Source: an uncultured Christensenella sp.
Lineage (GTDB): Bacteria; Bacillota; Clostridia; Christensenellales; UBA1750
Direction of reading: 5' to 3'
NCBI GenBank assembly: GCA_905193155.1
Contig: CAJJNQ010000002.1
Span: 1 to 64,000, forward strand
DNA: 64,000 nt
Part shown: one piece after another, positions 49,599 to 59,477 of the stretch
How the letters are laid out: each line of letters starts with the position of its first letter
Position numbering within the stretch: position 1 is the first letter of the stretch
Translations under genes and position numbers: made by a program
Notes under the pieces: model-generated
What the model was told of the DNA's origin: nothing
What the model saw: only the letters and a program-made list of their open reading frames with translations
The model's database searches: none

Positions 49599-49772
49599 AT
49601 GAAGCACATCAAGACCGTTGCGGGTTCCTGCATCAACAAGAGCACGGGCGCGGGCTGCGGTGAGTGCCAGGCTTCCTGCCAGAGCGCTTGCAAGACGTCC
49701 TGCACTGTTGCCAACCAGTCTTGCCAGAACAAGGGCGAGAAGGTCTATAACCCCGCGCGCAAGAACGCGTAA
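49599..49772 (+). CDS. scfA: SCIFF six-cysteine RiPP precursor peptide
   Basis: The protein has 57 residues with AAGGAGGG before the ATG. It reads MKHIKTVAGSC at the start, then CGECQASCQSACKTSC, the hallmark of the 'six cysteines in forty-five' peptides. The Cys pattern (11, 20, 23, 27, 31, 35, 42) includes one extra. It is a ribosomal peptide whose cysteines are joined by thioether bonds by the maturase encoded next. Confidence 0.95.
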   Translation: MKHIKTVAGSCINKSTGAGCGECQASCQSACKTSCTVANQSCQNKGEKVYNPARKNA

Positions 49773-49799
49773 AGCATTTTTCGCCAAGGGAAAAAACGG

Positions 49800-49830
49800 G
49801 AGCCTCAGTTGTGCGACTGGGGCTTCTTAT
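49800..49830 (+). terminator. Leaky hairpin between SCIFF peptide and maturase
   Basis: AGCCTCAGT pairs with ACTGGGGCT around GTGCG, followed by TCTTAT. It is weak, as expected if it gives more peptide mRNA than enzyme mRNA. Confidence 0.5.
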
Positions 49831-49895
49831 CTGTTCGTAAGGAAGATGCGCCCGCGCTGCGCCTTACGGAGACTGAAGGAGAATAGGATTTAATT

Positions 49896-51272
49896 ATGGT
49901 ACATACTTTTTGCGTGGACGGGCGATATCTGGCGCTGGACGTGGATTCCGGCACGGTGCATCTGCTGGACGAGATGAGCTATGAGGTAATCTCACGCTGG
50001 GAAAAGGAAACTCCCGAGCAAATCATCGGCGAGCTTTCCGGCCGATTTGACGAAGAAGAGCTAAAGGAAGTGATCGAGGAGGTCAAAGTCCTCATCGCCG
50101 GCGGTACGCTCTTTTCCTATGATGCGTCGCTGCACACGGTTCCTTCCGAAGAGGAGATGAAGCCCGGCGTCATCAAGGCGATGTGCCTGCTGGTGGCGCA
50201 CGACTGCAACCTGCGCTGCCGCTACTGTTTCGCCTCCACCGGCACCTTCCATGGCCAGCGCCTGCTGATGCCGCTGGATATCGGTAAGCGCGCGCTGGAA
50301 TTCCTGATCGAGCGCTCCGGCAGCCGCAAGTTCCTCGAGGTCGATTTCTTCGGCGGGGAACCGATGCTCAACTTCGGCGTGGTCAAGCAGCTGGTGGCCT
50401 ACGGCCGTGAGCTGGAGAAAAAGACGGGCAAGACCTTCCGCTTCACCATCACCACCAACGCCTATGATCTCAAGGACGAGGATATCGAGTTTTTCAACCG
50501 CGAGATGAGCAACGTGGTGCTGTCGGTGGACGGCCGCAAGGAAGTACATGATTTCATGCGCCCGACGGCTCAGGGAGGCGGCTCCTGGGATCAGGCGATG
50601 GCCAATGCCAAGAAGGTCGCCGCTGCGCGCAACCAGCAGAACTACTATGTCCGCGGTACGTTCACCAACCGCAGCCTGGATTTTTCCAAGGATGTGCTGG
50701 CACTGGCGGATCAGGGCTTTGAGCAGATCAGCGTCGAGCCCGTGGTGCTCGCCCCCTCCTCGCCTTATGCGCTCCTTCAGGAGCAGCTGCCGGGCATCCT
50801 GGAGCAGTACGACATCCTTTATAAGGAATACGTCAAGCGCCGTGCGGACGGCCGCTGGTTCTCCTTCTTCCATTTCTGCGTGGATCTGGCGGGCGGCCCC
50901 TGCATCAAAAAGCGCCTGAAGGGCTGCGGCGCGGGCGTGGAATACGTCGCGGTCACGGCCGACGGCGAAATCTTCCCCTGCCATCAGTTCGTGGGCCGTA
51001 AGGGATACTGCATGGGCAGCGTGCTGGACGGCACGCTGGATGAATCCATCCGTGAGAAATTCGCCCACGCACATGTCCTGAACAAGGAAAAATGCGCCAA
51101 CTGCTGGGCGCGCCTGTACTGCACCGGCGGCTGCGCGGCCAACGCCGACGCTTTCCACGACGGCGACCTGACCAAGCCCTACGACATGGAGTGCGAGATG
51201 GAGAAAAAGCGTCTCGAATGCGCCATTGCCGTGACGGCGGGCGAGATGGAAGCGCGCGGTGAGGCGGAGTAG
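49896..51272 (+). CDS. scfB: SCIFF radical SAM maturase
   Basis: The protein has 458 residues. A short N-terminal peptide-binding part precedes the radical-SAM cluster motif CNLRCRYC (C104, C108, C111). VDFFGGEPMLNF and a C-terminal SPASM-type Cys region (ITPCHQFVG-like FPCHQFVG, CANCWARLYCTGGCAANA) follow. It installs Cys-to-alpha-carbon thioethers in the SCIFF peptide. It lies just after the precursor gene. Confidence 0.95.
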   Translation: MVHTFCVDGRYLALDVDSGTVHLLDEMSYEVISRWEKETPEQIIGELSGRFDEEELKEVIEEVKVLIAGGTLFSYDASLHTVPSEEEMKPGVIKAMCLLVAHDCNLRCRYCFASTGTFHGQRLLMPLDIGKRALEFLIERSGSRKFLEVDFFGGEPMLNFGVVKQLVAYGRELEKKTGKTFRFTITTNAYDLKDEDIEFFNREMSNVVLSVDGRKEVHDFMRPTAQGGGSWDQAMANAKKVAAARNQQNYYVRGTFTNRSLDFSKDVLALADQGFEQISVEPVVLAPSSPYALLQEQLPGILEQYDILYKEYVKRRADGRWFSFFHFCVDLAGGPCIKKRLKGCGAGVEYVAVTADGEIFPCHQFVGRKGYCMGSVLDGTLDESIREKFAHAHVLNKEKCANCWARLYCTGGCAANADAFHDGDLTKPYDMECEMEKKRLECAIAVTAGEMEARGEAE

Positions 51273-51315
51273 ATCTGCGCAAAACGCCTGAAAACGGACG
51301 GATGAAAGCGAAGTC

Positions 51316-51344
51316 TTGACGTTACGGAAACTTAACGGTATAAT
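51316..51344 (+). promoter_or_regulatory. Promoter of secDF
   Basis: -35 TTGACG (51316-51321), a 17-bp spacer and consensus -10 TATAAT (51339-51344). Confidence 0.75.
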
Positions 51345-51413
51345 ATTTTCTTAGCGAATCATGCGGCGCGCACTGGACGCGCACGCCGTAAAATCAGAGG
51401 AGGTCCAAGCCAA

Positions 51414-52673
51414 ATGAAGAAGAGAAGTGCCATCAATCTGGCCGTCGTGATCATTCTGACCGCGGCCTTTGGCGCACTGGCCATCTTCGGGCTGAACATC
51501 GGCGCGTTGGAAATCAAGCCCCTTGTGTCTGGTATTTCGCAGGGACTGGATCTGCGCGGCGGCGTTTCGGCCGTTTACCTTGCAGTGGATGAGGGTCAGG
51601 AAGATTACGCAAGCCTGCTGTCGGGCACCATGGCGGTGCTCCGCAGCCGTTTGACCGGCCAGGGCTTTACGGAAGCTACGGTCACGCAGCAGGGCACCGA
51701 CCGCATCCGCGTCGAAATCCCGGATGTGGACGATCCCAACGAGATCCTGAACATCATCGGCCAGCCCGCAAAGCTGGAATTCAAGACCCCCGACGGCGAA
51801 GTCATCATGGACGGCTCCGCGGTCAAGAAGGCGGAGATGGGCTATCTGGAAGGCCAGCCCGTTGTGCAGTTTGAGCTCAATGACGAAGGCACGGATGCCT
51901 TTGCCAAGGCCACTGCCGCAAACATCGGCAAGGCGATTTCCATCGAGCTGGACGGCAACGTGATTTCCGCGCCCACCGTCAACACCGCCATCACCGGCGG
52001 CTCCGGCTACATTGAGGGCAACTTCACTGCGGAGTCTGCGCAGAACCTGGCGATGCTGATTCAGTCCGGCGCACTGCCGCTGAACATCGAACAGCTCGAG
52101 GTTCGCACGATTTCCGCGACACTGGGCGAGGATGCGCTGAGCACCTCCATGACCGCTGCCATCATCGGCGTATTGCTGGTCATCCTCTTTATGATCATCA
52201 TGTACCGCCTGCCCGGCGCGGTGGCGTCTTTGGCGCTGCTGATCTACATCCTGATCGACCTGTTCCTGCTGGCCGTCATTCCCGGCGTGCAGCTGACGCT
52301 GCCCGGTATTGCCGGTATTGTGCTGTCCATCGGCATGGCTGTGGACGCCAATGTCATCATCTTTGAACGCGTGAAGGAAGAGCTCAAGGCGGGCAAGACC
52401 GTCCGCGCTTCTGTGGAGAGCGGCTTTAAGCGCGCCTTCACGGCCATTCTTGACTCCAACATCACCACCATCATCGCCGGCGTTGTGCTGATGATCTTTG
52501 GCGCGGGTTCCATCAAGGGCTTTGCCATTACGCTGACCATCGGCGTTGTCGCCTCGATGTTCACGGCGGTTGTGGTCACCCGCTTCCTGCTCCATCAGAT
52601 GGTGGGCCTGAACCTGACGAACCACGGCCTCTACGGCGTGAAGGAAGTTAAGGCAAAGGAGGGGAATGCGTAA
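51414..52673 (+). CDS. secD: Protein translocase subunit SecD
   Basis: The protein has 419 residues. One N-terminal membrane helix, a large external domain with GLDLRGGVSAVYL, and five C-terminal helices with GIVLSIGMAVDANVIIFERV are seen. It uses the proton gradient to help export. It overlaps secF by 1 base. The AGGAGG site is well placed. Confidence 0.96.
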   Translation: MKKRSAINLAVVIILTAAFGALAIFGLNIGALEIKPLVSGISQGLDLRGGVSAVYLAVDEGQEDYASLLSGTMAVLRSRLTGQGFTEATVTQQGTDRIRVEIPDVDDPNEILNIIGQPAKLEFKTPDGEVIMDGSAVKKAEMGYLEGQPVVQFELNDEGTDAFAKATAANIGKAISIELDGNVISAPTVNTAITGGSGYIEGNFTAESAQNLAMLIQSGALPLNIEQLEVRTISATLGEDALSTSMTAAIIGVLLVILFMIIMYRLPGAVASLALLIYILIDLFLLAVIPGVQLTLPGIAGIVLSIGMAVDANVIIFERVKEELKAGKTVRASVESGFKRAFTAILDSNITTIIAGVVLMIFGAGSIKGFAITLTIGVVASMFTAVVVTRFLLHQMVGLNLTNHGLYGVKEVKAKEGNA

Positions 52674-53611
52674 TGAAATTCTCCAAGAATCTCAAGTTTA
52701 CCATTCTTCTGCCCGCTGCGGTGCTGGTCATCGGTCTGATCGTCGGCATCATTTGCGGCGGCATGAACCTTGGCATTGATTTTACCGGCGGCACCATGAT
52801 GACCATCGCGATGCATCAGGACTTTGATTCCTCCGTGGTCACCAAGGCGTTTGTGGATGAGGGCTTCTCCGAGAAGGACATCTCGCTGACCGTCTCCGGT
52901 TCCGGCGAAGAAGCCGAAGCGCTGGTGCGTTTCCCCGATACCAACGATGCGGATCGTGAAAATGAGATCCGCGCCGACGTCGAAAAGACCATCCAGGCGA
53001 CCTATCCCAACGCGGAGGTCGCATCCACCGATCGCGTCGGCGCCGTTGCGGGCCGCGACCTGGTCATGAACGCGATCTCCTCCGTGCTGATCGCCTGCGC
53101 GCTGATGCTGGTCTACATTTGGTTCCGCTTTGAGCTGCACTTCGGCGTGACCGCCGTTGTGGCGCTGCTGCTGGACGTGGGCGTGATGATTTCGATGGTC
53201 ACCATCCTGCGCTTGCAGGTCAACTCCTCGTTCATTGCGGCGGTGCTGACCATCGTCGGCTACGCGATCAACGATACCATCGTCATTTTCGACCGCATCC
53301 GCGAGAATATGCGTCTCCACTCCCGCAAGGAAATGACCCGTGCGGAACTGGCGGATCTGTCCGTCAAGGAGACCCTGCCCCGCACGGTCAACACGAGCAT
53401 CACGACCCTGCTGACCATCGTCATGCTCTACATCATGGGTGTGACCTCGATCCGCGAGTTTGCGTTGCCCATCATCATCGGCTTGCTGGCCGGTATCTAC
53501 ACCTCGGTGTTCATCGCGCCGTCGCTGTGGGGCATCTGGCAGGACAAGACCGACCTGAAGAAGGCTGCCGCTGCGCAGACCAAGGGCAAGGCAAAGGCCA
53601 AGAAGGCCTGA
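52673..53611 (+). CDS. secF: Protein translocase subunit SecF
   Basis: The protein has 312 residues. It has GIDFTGGTMM, then NDTIVIFDRIRENMRLH and NTSITTLLTIVML in the membrane part. It works with SecD and YajC. The C-terminus is Lys/Ala-rich. Confidence 0.96.
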   Translation: MKFSKNLKFTILLPAAVLVIGLIVGIICGGMNLGIDFTGGTMMTIAMHQDFDSSVVTKAFVDEGFSEKDISLTVSGSGEEAEALVRFPDTNDADRENEIRADVEKTIQATYPNAEVASTDRVGAVAGRDLVMNAISSVLIACALMLVYIWFRFELHFGVTAVVALLLDVGVMISMVTILRLQVNSSFIAAVLTIVGYAINDTIVIFDRIRENMRLHSRKEMTRAELADLSVKETLPRTVNTSITTLLTIVMLYIMGVTSIREFALPIIIGLLAGIYTSVFIAPSLWGIWQDKTDLKKAAAAQTKGKAKAKKA

Positions 53612-53663
53612 GACACGGCGTCCGAAGGGTCGGAATAAAAACCGAGTTATTGAGCCGCAATTG

Positions 53664-53702
53664 GGCCGCCGAGGATTTTCCCCGGCGGCCTATGCTTTTT
53701 TG
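53664..53702 (+). terminator. Terminator of secDF
   Basis: GGCCGCCG pairs with CGGCGGCC and is followed by TATGCTTTTTT. Confidence 0.78.
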
Positions 53703-53728
53703 AAAAAATACCCGGAGGAGAGAAGGAC

Positions 53729-56149
53729 ATGCTGGAATTCCGCAGACGCGCCGAACTGGATGAAGAGGCGGTGCAGCGCCTGTGCGCCATGGGGCTGCCG
53801 CTGCGCGTGGCGCAGCTGATGGTGCTGCGCGGTGTCACAACCTGTGAAGCGGCGAAAAAATATCTGCATCCCAGTTTGAACGAGCTGTACGATCCGTTCC
53901 TGCTCAGCGGTATGCAGCAGGCGGTGGATCGCATCCGTGAGGCGGTAGCGAAAAAGCAGCGTGTTTGCATCTACGGCGACTATGACGCGGACGGTGTGAC
54001 TGCAACGTCGCTGCTGGTGCTCTACTTCCGGACGCTGGGATTGAACCCCGGTTATTACATTCCCGACCGGCATGAGGAAGGATACGGCCTTAACGAGCAC
54101 GCGGTGCGAGAGCTGGCTGCAAAATACGATCTGATGGTGACGGTGGACTGCGGCGTGACAGCGGTCAAAGAGGTGGAGCTTTGCCGACAGCTGGGGCTGG
54201 ACGTGCTCGTGACCGACCATCACCATGCAGATACCGTGCTGCCGGATTGCGTGATCGTCAATCCGCGGCTGGGCGGATATCCCTTCCCGTATCTGGCGGG
54301 CGTGGGCGTGGCGGCAAAGCTGGTGCAGGCGCTGGGCGGCATGGACGCGCTCAAGCCCTATCTTGACATCGTGGCGATCGGCACCGTGGCGGACATTGTG
54401 TCGCTGACGGACGAAAACCGCGCGCTGGTCAAGGCAGGGCTGGAAGCCATTGCGCAGAAAACGCGCCCCGGCGTGCAGGCGCTGACCGAATCCGCCGGGC
54501 AGAACAGCAAAGAGCTGACCTCCGGCGCAATCGGCTTTACGCTGGGGCCGCGCATCAACGCGGGCGGGCGCATCGGGCATTCGTCCCGCTCGGTCGAGAT
54601 GCTCACCACGCAGGATTTGAACCTTGCCCGGCGCATCGCGTCGGAGCTGGAAAACCATAACCGCATACGCCAAAGCCAGGAGCAGGAGATATTAAAAGGC
54701 GCTCTTGCCCAGGTGGAAGAACAGGCGGATTTCCTCAATGAGCGCGCCATTGTCTGCGCGGGAGAGGGCTGGAACGCCGGGGTGATCGGCATTGTGGCTT
54801 CCCGGTTGGTGGAGCGCTATCATCGTCCCGCGTTCGTGTTGGCAAAGGAAAAAAATACCTATGTCGGATCGGCACGGTCGGTGCGCGGCGTGAGCCTGTT
54901 TGACCAGCTGCAAGGCATTTCCAACGTATTCCTGCGCTACGGCGGACATGACATGGCTGCGGGGCTGACCATCGCGGAAAACCGGCTGGATGAGTTCCGC
55001 CGCCGCATCAACGATGAGATGCTGCAAATGGACGACGCTCCCTGGGTGCCCAGTCAGGATTACGATCTGGAGGTGCGCCTGCCGGAGTTGACGCTGGAGT
55101 TCCTGGAAAACCTCAAGTGCCTGGAACCGCTGGGGCAGGGCAACACCATGCCGGTGTATCTGCTGCGCGGCGTGACGGTGACGGAGGCCAAGACCATGGG
55201 CGCAACCGGCGCGCACTTAAAGATGCACATCACGCAGGACGGCGCATCCGCCGACGCGGCGGCCTTCAAAATGGGCTGGCGCGCAGAGCAGGCCGCGGGG
55301 CTGATGGATATGCTCGTCACCATCGACAAAAACACCTGGAACGGCCGCACATCCCTGCGCATTTACGTCAAGGAATTCAAGCCTTCGCAGGAAAACTACT
55401 TTACCAATTTGCAACAGTTCGACGGGAAAAGAATGCGTGATTTTTTGCCGTGGGTTATGTATAATGAGAGCAAGCCGGGCTTCCGGCGGACGCTCCCGCT
55501 GCCCGCGGATAAGGCGGCGGATCGCGTGGAGCATCTGCTGCGGATCAACCTATCCGGCACACTGCTGCTCTATGCGTCCATCGAGACGGCAAAAAAGTGG
55601 GAAAAGATATTGGCAGCGCGCGGGCTTTTACAGCGCGTGGGGCTGGGCGTTGGGCACGAAGCCGACGACCGCTGCGCCTACAACCTGATGACTTGTGTCT
55701 CCTGTCTGAGCAAAAAGCAGCTTTCGCTCTACCGCAACATCGTGCTGCTGGACGGCTCCTTTGCGCCGAGCTATGCCGAGCAGTTGCAAGCCGCAGCGCC
55801 GGGCAGCGTCATTCATGCCCTGCCGATGCAGCAGGAGGCGCGAGATGCCATGGCGGCAATCTCGCCCACCATCGAGCAGGTGCGCGGCATCTACAAGGCG
55901 CTCAAGACCATGCAGGGCCGCCTGCGCAGCGTGGGCAGCCTGAGTGCGATGCAGGCGGCCCTGGGGCCGCTCTGCCCCGGCGGACAGCCGCAGCTCCAGC
56001 TGGCGCTGATGGAGATGAAGGACATGGAGCTGATCGAGCTGAGCCTTCAGCCCTTCCGGGTGGCGCTGCGGGAAGTGACGGGCAAACGCGATTTTTATGC
56101 AACGGCAACCTATCAGCGGCTCGCGGAATATTCGGGCCCCAAAGCATAG
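53729..56149 (+). CDS. recJ: Single-strand exonuclease RecJ
   Basis: The protein has 806 residues. DHH-phosphoesterase motifs are YGDYDADGVTA, TVDCGV, VTDHHHAD and FTLGPRINAGGRIGHS. DHHA1 follows (RYGGHDMAAG), then a long C-terminal part as in Clostridia. It degrades 5'-ended single strands in repair. GGAGGAG precedes the ATG. apt and rel follow, a conserved order. Confidence 0.95.
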   Translation: MLEFRRRAELDEEAVQRLCAMGLPLRVAQLMVLRGVTTCEAAKKYLHPSLNELYDPFLLSGMQQAVDRIREAVAKKQRVCIYGDYDADGVTATSLLVLYFRTLGLNPGYYIPDRHEEGYGLNEHAVRELAAKYDLMVTVDCGVTAVKEVELCRQLGLDVLVTDHHHADTVLPDCVIVNPRLGGYPFPYLAGVGVAAKLVQALGGMDALKPYLDIVAIGTVADIVSLTDENRALVKAGLEAIAQKTRPGVQALTESAGQNSKELTSGAIGFTLGPRINAGGRIGHSSRSVEMLTTQDLNLARRIASELENHNRIRQSQEQEILKGALAQVEEQADFLNERAIVCAGEGWNAGVIGIVASRLVERYHRPAFVLAKEKNTYVGSARSVRGVSLFDQLQGISNVFLRYGGHDMAAGLTIAENRLDEFRRRINDEMLQMDDAPWVPSQDYDLEVRLPELTLEFLENLKCLEPLGQGNTMPVYLLRGVTVTEAKTMGATGAHLKMHITQDGASADAAAFKMGWRAEQAAGLMDMLVTIDKNTWNGRTSLRIYVKEFKPSQENYFTNLQQFDGKRMRDFLPWVMYNESKPGFRRTLPLPADKAADRVEHLLRINLSGTLLLYASIETAKKWEKILAARGLLQRVGLGVGHEADDRCAYNLMTCVSCLSKKQLSLYRNIVLLDGSFAPSYAEQLQAAAPGSVIHALPMQQEARDAMAAISPTIEQVRGIYKALKTMQGRLRSVGSLSAMQAALGPLCPGGQPQLQLALMEMKDMELIELSLQPFRVALREVTGKRDFYATATYQRLAEYSGPKA

Positions 56150-56185
56150 AGAATACAAAAAGACAGTTTCAGGGAGGATTTCGAC

Positions 56186-56707
56186 ATGGATCTCAGAGAT
56201 AAGGTGCGCAGCATCAAGGATTTCCCCAAGGAGGGGATCATTTTCCGCGACGTGACGACGATTTTCAAGGACCCGGAAGCCTTTCATCAGTTGATGGATG
56301 AGATGGCGGCGACGCTGGAAGGCCAGAAAATCGACGTGGTCATCGGCCCCGAGGCGCGCGGCTTCACCGTTGCGTCCGTGCTGGCTTACATGCTGCACGC
56401 CGGCTTTGTGCCGGTGCGCAAGCCGGGCAAGCTGCCTGCGGAAACCCTTTCTTACAGCTATGATTTGGAATACGGTTCTGATACGATTGAAATCCACAAG
56501 GACGCGATTCGGCCCGGCATGAAGGTGGCGGTCGTGGACGACCTGTTGGCCACCGGCGGCACGGCCTATGCGGCTTGCAAGCTGGCAGAGCAGCTGGGCG
56601 GCGAGGTGGTCGCGGTGCGCTTTGCCATTGAGCTGGAAGGCATGGGCGGTCGCGAAAAGCTCGGCGATTACGACGTGAAATCCGTGATGATGTTCGCAGG
56701 GGACTGA
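56186..56707 (+). CDS. apt: Adenine phosphoribosyltransferase
   Basis: The protein has 173 residues. It has IKDFPKEGIIFRDVT, GPEARGF and the PRPP loop VAVVDDLLATGGTAYA. It salvages adenine to AMP. The gene lies in the recJ-apt-rel unit. Confidence 0.97.
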   Translation: MDLRDKVRSIKDFPKEGIIFRDVTTIFKDPEAFHQLMDEMAATLEGQKIDVVIGPEARGFTVASVLAYMLHAGFVPVRKPGKLPAETLSYSYDLEYGSDTIEIHKDAIRPGMKVAVVDDLLATGGTAYAACKLAEQLGGEVVAVRFAIELEGMGGREKLGDYDVKSVMMFAGD

Positions 56708-56758
56708 CGGACCCCGTCAGTATTTTGAAATGAGAATCGGTTAGGGGAGGCGAGTGGA

Positions 56759-58960
56759 ATGCCGCCGGTTGAATACACAAAGGAATATTTTGACAAGCAG
56801 ATCGACCTGCTTGTGGACAAAATGCACGCCTATGATCCCAAAGTGGACGGGAGTGTGGTTCACGCGGCGTTCGACTATGCGCTGAGCATGCACGGCGTGC
56901 AGACGCGCGAATCCGGCGAGCCGTATGTGGTGCACCCACTGAAGGTGGCCGAGATCCTGGCCGACATGGAGATGGATCAGACCACGATCATGGCGGCGCT
57001 GCTGCACGACTGCATTGAGGACACCAAGGCTTCGTTTGAAAACATCGAGCAGCAGTTCGGCGCGGATGTGGCGCGGCTGGTGGACGGCGTGACGAAGCTG
57101 GACGGCATTGAGTTCCGCACCAAGGACGAGCAGAAGGCGGAATCGCTGCGCAAGATGTTCTTTGCCATGGCTAAGGACATCCGCGTGGTCATCATCAAGC
57201 TTGCCGATCGTCTGCACAATATGCGCACGCTGAAGTTCTGCAAGGAAGAAAAGCGCGTGCGCACGGCGAAGGAGACCATTGAGGTCTACGCGCCGCTGGC
57301 CAACCGATTGGGTATCAACTCCATCAAATGGGAGTTGGAGGATCTCTGCCTGCGGTATCTGGATCCGGAGAGTTACTATGATCTGGTGGATCGCGTCAAC
57401 ATGAAGCGCGAAGAGCGCATGGAGGCCATCAGCAAGATCATCGAAAAGCTCCGCGCCGCGCTGGACGAAGCGGGCATCAAGGCCGAAATCACCGGCCGCC
57501 CGAAGCACTTCTATTCCATCTACAAAAAGATGAAGAAGAAAGGGCTGAGCTTTGACCAGATCTATGACCTGATCGCGGTGCGCGTGCTGGTGGATACCAC
57601 GCAGGACTGCTATGCCGCGCTGGGCATTGTTCATACCCTCTGGAAGCCGGTGCAGGGGCGTTTCAAGGACTATATCGCGGTGCCTAAGACCAACGGCTAT
57701 CAGTCGCTGCACAACACTATGATCGGCGACCACGGGATGCCTTTTGAGGTGCAGATTCGCACCCACGAGATGCACCGCGTCGCGGAATTCGGCGTCGCGG
57801 CGCACTATAAGTACAAAAACGACGGCAAGAGCACGCAGTTCGACGAGACGCTGAACTTTGTGCACCAGCTGATGAGCATTGATAACGAGGTGGACGACAC
57901 CCGCGAGTTCATGGATACGCTCAAAAAAGAGCTGTTCTCGGACGACGAGGTGTTCGTATTCACCCCGCAGGGCGACGCGATCGACCTGCCCAAGGATTCC
58001 ACGCCGCTGGACTTTGCCTACCGCATCCACAGCGCCGTGGGCAACAAGTGCGTCGGCGCGAAGGTCAATCAGCGCATCGTGACGCTCGATACGAAGCTGC
58101 AAACCGGCGATATCGTCGAGATCATTACCTCGGCCTCGTCCAAAGGCCCGTCGATGGACTGGCTCAAGATCGTCAAGACCACGGAGGCCAAGAGCAAGAT
58201 CCGCGCGTACCTCAAGGCTTCCCTGCGCGATGAGAACATATTGGTGGGCCGCGACATGGTCGAAAAGGAAGCGCGCCGCCAGAATCTCGATCCCGCAAAG
58301 CTCCTCAAACCCGAATATCTCGAAAAATTGCAGCGCAAACAGGGCTTCAAAACGGCGGATGACATCTATGCTTCCGTCGGCTTTGGCGGGCTGACGGCAA
58401 TGCAGGTCGTGATGCGCCTGAATGAGGAGCTCAAGCGGGCGACCCGAGAGGAGGCGCCGCCGCTGCCGGAAATCCGGCCGGAACGCCCCTCCAGCATCAA
58501 AAAAAAGAACAAGGAGCAGGCGGTTTTTGTCAAGGGCGAAGAGGGCATGTTGGTGCGATTTGCGCATTGCTGCAACCCTGTGCCGGGCGACGACATTGTG
58601 GGATATATCACTCGCGGGCGCGGTGTTTCCGTGCACCGCAGGGACTGCATTAACCTGAAGGATTCCTCGATGGAAGACATGCGCATGATCGAGGTGTCCT
58701 GGAACACCGGTGCAAAATCGTCCTTCAATGCCGATGTGCAGCTGATCGCCTATGACCGCAGCGGCATTATTGCCACGCTGACGACCATGATTGCCGGGAT
58801 GAACATCCCACTGCAGGCGATTTCGGCGCGCTCGACCAAGAACAAGACCACCGTCATCAATTTGACCATCGAGGTCAAGGATAAGGAACAGCTCTCCATG
58901 GTGATGAAGCAGTTCCAGAAAAATCCGGACATCATTGAGGCGTATCGCGCTTCGACGTAA
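56759..58960 (+). CDS. rel: Bifunctional (p)ppGpp synthetase/hydrolase
   Basis: The protein has 733 residues. An HD hydrolase domain (YVVHPLKVAEILADM, LLHDCIEDT), synthetase domain (ITGRPKHFYSIYKKMKKKG, YQSLHNTMIG), TGS domain (VFVFTPQGDAIDLPKDSTPLDFAY) and C-terminal ACT domain are present. Both active sites look intact. It makes and removes the stringent alarmone. GGGGAGG precedes the ATG. Confidence 0.96.
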   Translation: MPPVEYTKEYFDKQIDLLVDKMHAYDPKVDGSVVHAAFDYALSMHGVQTRESGEPYVVHPLKVAEILADMEMDQTTIMAALLHDCIEDTKASFENIEQQFGADVARLVDGVTKLDGIEFRTKDEQKAESLRKMFFAMAKDIRVVIIKLADRLHNMRTLKFCKEEKRVRTAKETIEVYAPLANRLGINSIKWELEDLCLRYLDPESYYDLVDRVNMKREERMEAISKIIEKLRAALDEAGIKAEITGRPKHFYSIYKKMKKKGLSFDQIYDLIAVRVLVDTTQDCYAALGIVHTLWKPVQGRFKDYIAVPKTNGYQSLHNTMIGDHGMPFEVQIRTHEMHRVAEFGVAAHYKYKNDGKSTQFDETLNFVHQLMSIDNEVDDTREFMDTLKKELFSDDEVFVFTPQGDAIDLPKDSTPLDFAYRIHSAVGNKCVGAKVNQRIVTLDTKLQTGDIVEIITSASSKGPSMDWLKIVKTTEAKSKIRAYLKASLRDENILVGRDMVEKEARRQNLDPAKLLKPEYLEKLQRKQGFKTADDIYASVGFGGLTAMQVVMRLNEELKRATREEAPPLPEIRPERPSSIKKKNKEQAVFVKGEEGMLVRFAHCCNPVPGDDIVGYITRGRGVSVHRRDCINLKDSSMEDMRMIEVSWNTGAKSSFNADVQLIAYDRSGIIATLTTMIAGMNIPLQAISARSTKNKTTVINLTIEVKDKEQLSMVMKQFQKNPDIIEAYRAST

Positions 58961-58970
58961 AGAAAAAATC

Positions 58971-59002
58971 GAAAGGGCGCGCGCGGAAGCGTGCGCCCTT
59001 TC
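58971..59002 (+). terminator. Terminator-like hairpin between rel and dtd
   Basis: GAAAGGGCGC pairs with GTGCGCCCTTTC. The dtd ribosome site follows 9 bases later, so it may reduce, not abolish, read-through. Confidence 0.65.
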
Positions 59003-59027
59003 TGTGCGGCGGAAGGAGCAGAAAAAT

Positions 59028-59477
59028 ATGAGAATCGTGGTGCAGCGGGTGACGAGATCGTCCGTGACCATCAAGGGAGAATTGATTTCGGAAATCGGCA
59101 AGGGCCTGATGGCGCTCATCGGCGTGCAGGAGGGCGATACCGAAAAGGACGCGCAGCTTGCGGCGGAGAAGATTGCCGGCCTGCGCATCTTTGAAGATGA
59201 AGCGGGCAAGATGAATCTTTCGGTGCAGGATATCGGCGGTGAGGTGCTGGCGGTTTCGCAGTTCACGCTGCTGGGGGATGCGCGCAAGGGTAAGCGCCCG
59301 TCTTTCATTGAAGCCGCCCGGCCGGAGATTGCCGATCCGCTCTATGAAAAGGTGGTGGAAAACATCCGCGCGGCGGGATTGACCTGCAAAACCGGCGTGT
59401 TTCGCGCGGATATGCAGGTAGAGCTCATCAACGACGGCCCTGTGACCATCCTCTATGACACGAGGAGGCTGTTTTGA
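59028..59477 (+). CDS. dtd: D-aminoacyl-tRNA deacylase
   Basis: The protein has 149 residues from the ATG at 59028, after GGAAGGAG. It has MRIVVQRVTRSSV, the SQFTLLGDARKGKRPSF catalytic segment and a C-terminal GPVTILYDT. It removes D-amino acids from tRNA. It overlaps the next gene by 1 base. Confidence 0.96.
   Translation: MRIVVQRVTRSSVTIKGELISEIGKGLMALIGVQEGDTEKDAQLAAEKIAGLRIFEDEAGKMNLSVQDIGGEVLAVSQFTLLGDARKGKRPSFIEAARPEIADPLYEKVVENIRAAGLTCKTGVFRADMQVELINDGPVTILYDTRRLF

Noticed and set aside
56741..59308. An 855-codon minus-strand frame over rel and dtd
   Set aside because: It is antisense to the complete (p)ppGpp synthetase and dtd genes; its composition is that of a shadow frame.
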